Shown here piece by piece: positions 63,380 to 64,000 of a stretch of DNA of 64,000 bases (within the stretch, counting starts at the first letter, position 1; the number at the start of each line of letters is the position of its first letter). The notes under the pieces were generated by a model. It did not search any database. It had not been told where the DNA came from and saw nothing but the letters and a program-made list of their open reading frames with translations. Position numbers and translations under genes: made by a program. This DNA is from Typha latifolia (Eukaryota; Streptophyta; Magnoliopsida; Poales; Typhaceae), in the NCBI GenBank assembly GCA_019914945.1, contig CM034109.1:1984001-2048000 (forward strand). Reading direction: 5' to 3'.

Positions 63380-63840
63380 TTTTAGTTTCTGTTTTCTTTA
63401 TTTTTCATCGAGAAAAAAATTCTTCTTCTTTTTCTTCTTCTAAATTGCGCGAGAAACGCTTTTCAATTGTAGCTATTGATCAACCAGAGAATGTGATTCT
63501 GTTGTGCATCAGATTGATGCATTTACAAAAAAGAAAAAAAAATTGGTTCCATTGTGATAGCTAATAATTCATTGATTCTGATTGCTTATGTTTGCCTGCA
63601 ATGTGGAAAGAGAGTCATTGCATCAGCTAATAATTCATTACACTCCATAAAAGAAAATTCAATGTCAAGGTAAGCTCAAATCTCTCAAAGATGTTTAATT
63701 ATCATGTTCTAGGCTTAAAGAAGAATCTTGTCTTAGTTTCTCAAATAGCTAATTGCAGAAGATATATTCCTTTTGCTCCAGATGACATACACTATTTTTT
63801 TTCTAATTTGAAGCACATTACAGTTGACATTTTATTATGT
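63380..63840 (+). mobile_element. second piece of the same Copia family
   Basis: Bases 63380-63530 repeat 61766-61930 in direct orientation (shared GTAGCTATT, CAACC and GAATGTGA landmarks). Here the sequence then runs into a protease-region text that the first piece lacks: KVSSNLS followed by HVLGLKKNLVLVSQIANC (about 63668-63765). The two pieces therefore come from two copies, or a partial duplication, of one element. Confidence 0.55.
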
Positions 63841-63859
63841 ATTATATTTTAAATAGAAA

Positions 63860-64000
63860 TCAATAGATTAATTGGTCGAGCCATGTCAAAGAGGCTCGGG
63901 CCAAGTCAGACTAAATGGGCTGGGTTGTGTGGGCTGGGCTGGCCAAAGCCTATACGGATCGAGCTCAGCTCTAGCACGAGCCTATTTTGGGCGGAGTCTT
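63860..64000. repeat. GC-rich repeat end cut by the window edge
   Basis: Words such as GGCTCGGGCC, GGGCTGGGTT and GGGCTGGGCTGG recur, the style of DNA-transposon termini rich in CGGGC-type words. It recalls the AACCCAACCC-rich start of the window at 40-150. No partner end is visible. Confidence 0.3.

Overview
This is a stretch of nuclear genome from a flowering plant. It is AT-rich and has few genes. Coding exons are GC-rich with GT-AG introns, and most of the space between genes consists of decayed retrotransposons and DNA transposons. Solo LTRs, LINE 3' ends, hAT elements and an insert resembling a mitochondrial group II intron all fit a medium-to-large angiosperm genome. A monocot is my guess from the long Del/Tekay-type LTR and the general style of the proteins, but the window does not prove it.

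Five genes look real and intact. From left to right: (1) a four-exon NADPH-dependent quinone oxidoreductase of the chloroplast-envelope ceQORH type on the minus strand (5777-15152), whose introns are swollen by transposons, including a complete 3.07-kb solo LTR; (2) a single-exon gene for a 149-residue hydrophobic plant protein of unknown function (24381-24830, plus), whose upstream region has been duplicated and then split by a Copia element; (3) a three-exon S-adenosylhomocysteine hydrolase that rebuilds to the full 485 residues (28020-30587, plus); (4) a RALF peptide-hormone precursor (35157-35522, minus); (5) a two-exon class A heat-stress transcription factor of HsfA5 type (51585-53224, minus). 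They do not form a pathway or a cluster; they are unrelated neighbours separated by repeats.

Repeat landscape. 1-5700 holds retroelement debris. 6907-9973 is a solo LTR with a perfect 5-bp target duplication. 18679-22500 is a Copia element with both LTRs and a perfect 5-bp target duplication. 26200-27500 is a local repeat cluster that contains a group II intron domain V fossil. 31640-34388 is a Copia element lacking reverse transcriptase and its 3' LTR. 38191-46835 is a large inverted duplication whose outer ends are hAT elements. 53770-61640 is a three-level nest: a LINE split by a Copia element, which is itself split by a solo LTR. 61760-63840 holds two pieces of a plus-strand Copia family.

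I found no new multi-gene system. The most interesting items are the inverted duplication that ends exactly at a hAT terminus, the organelle-type group II intron domain V in nuclear DNA, and the dated nests. Exon boundaries were derived by hand from splice signals, reading frame and family length. Transposon edges without a stated target duplication are approximate.
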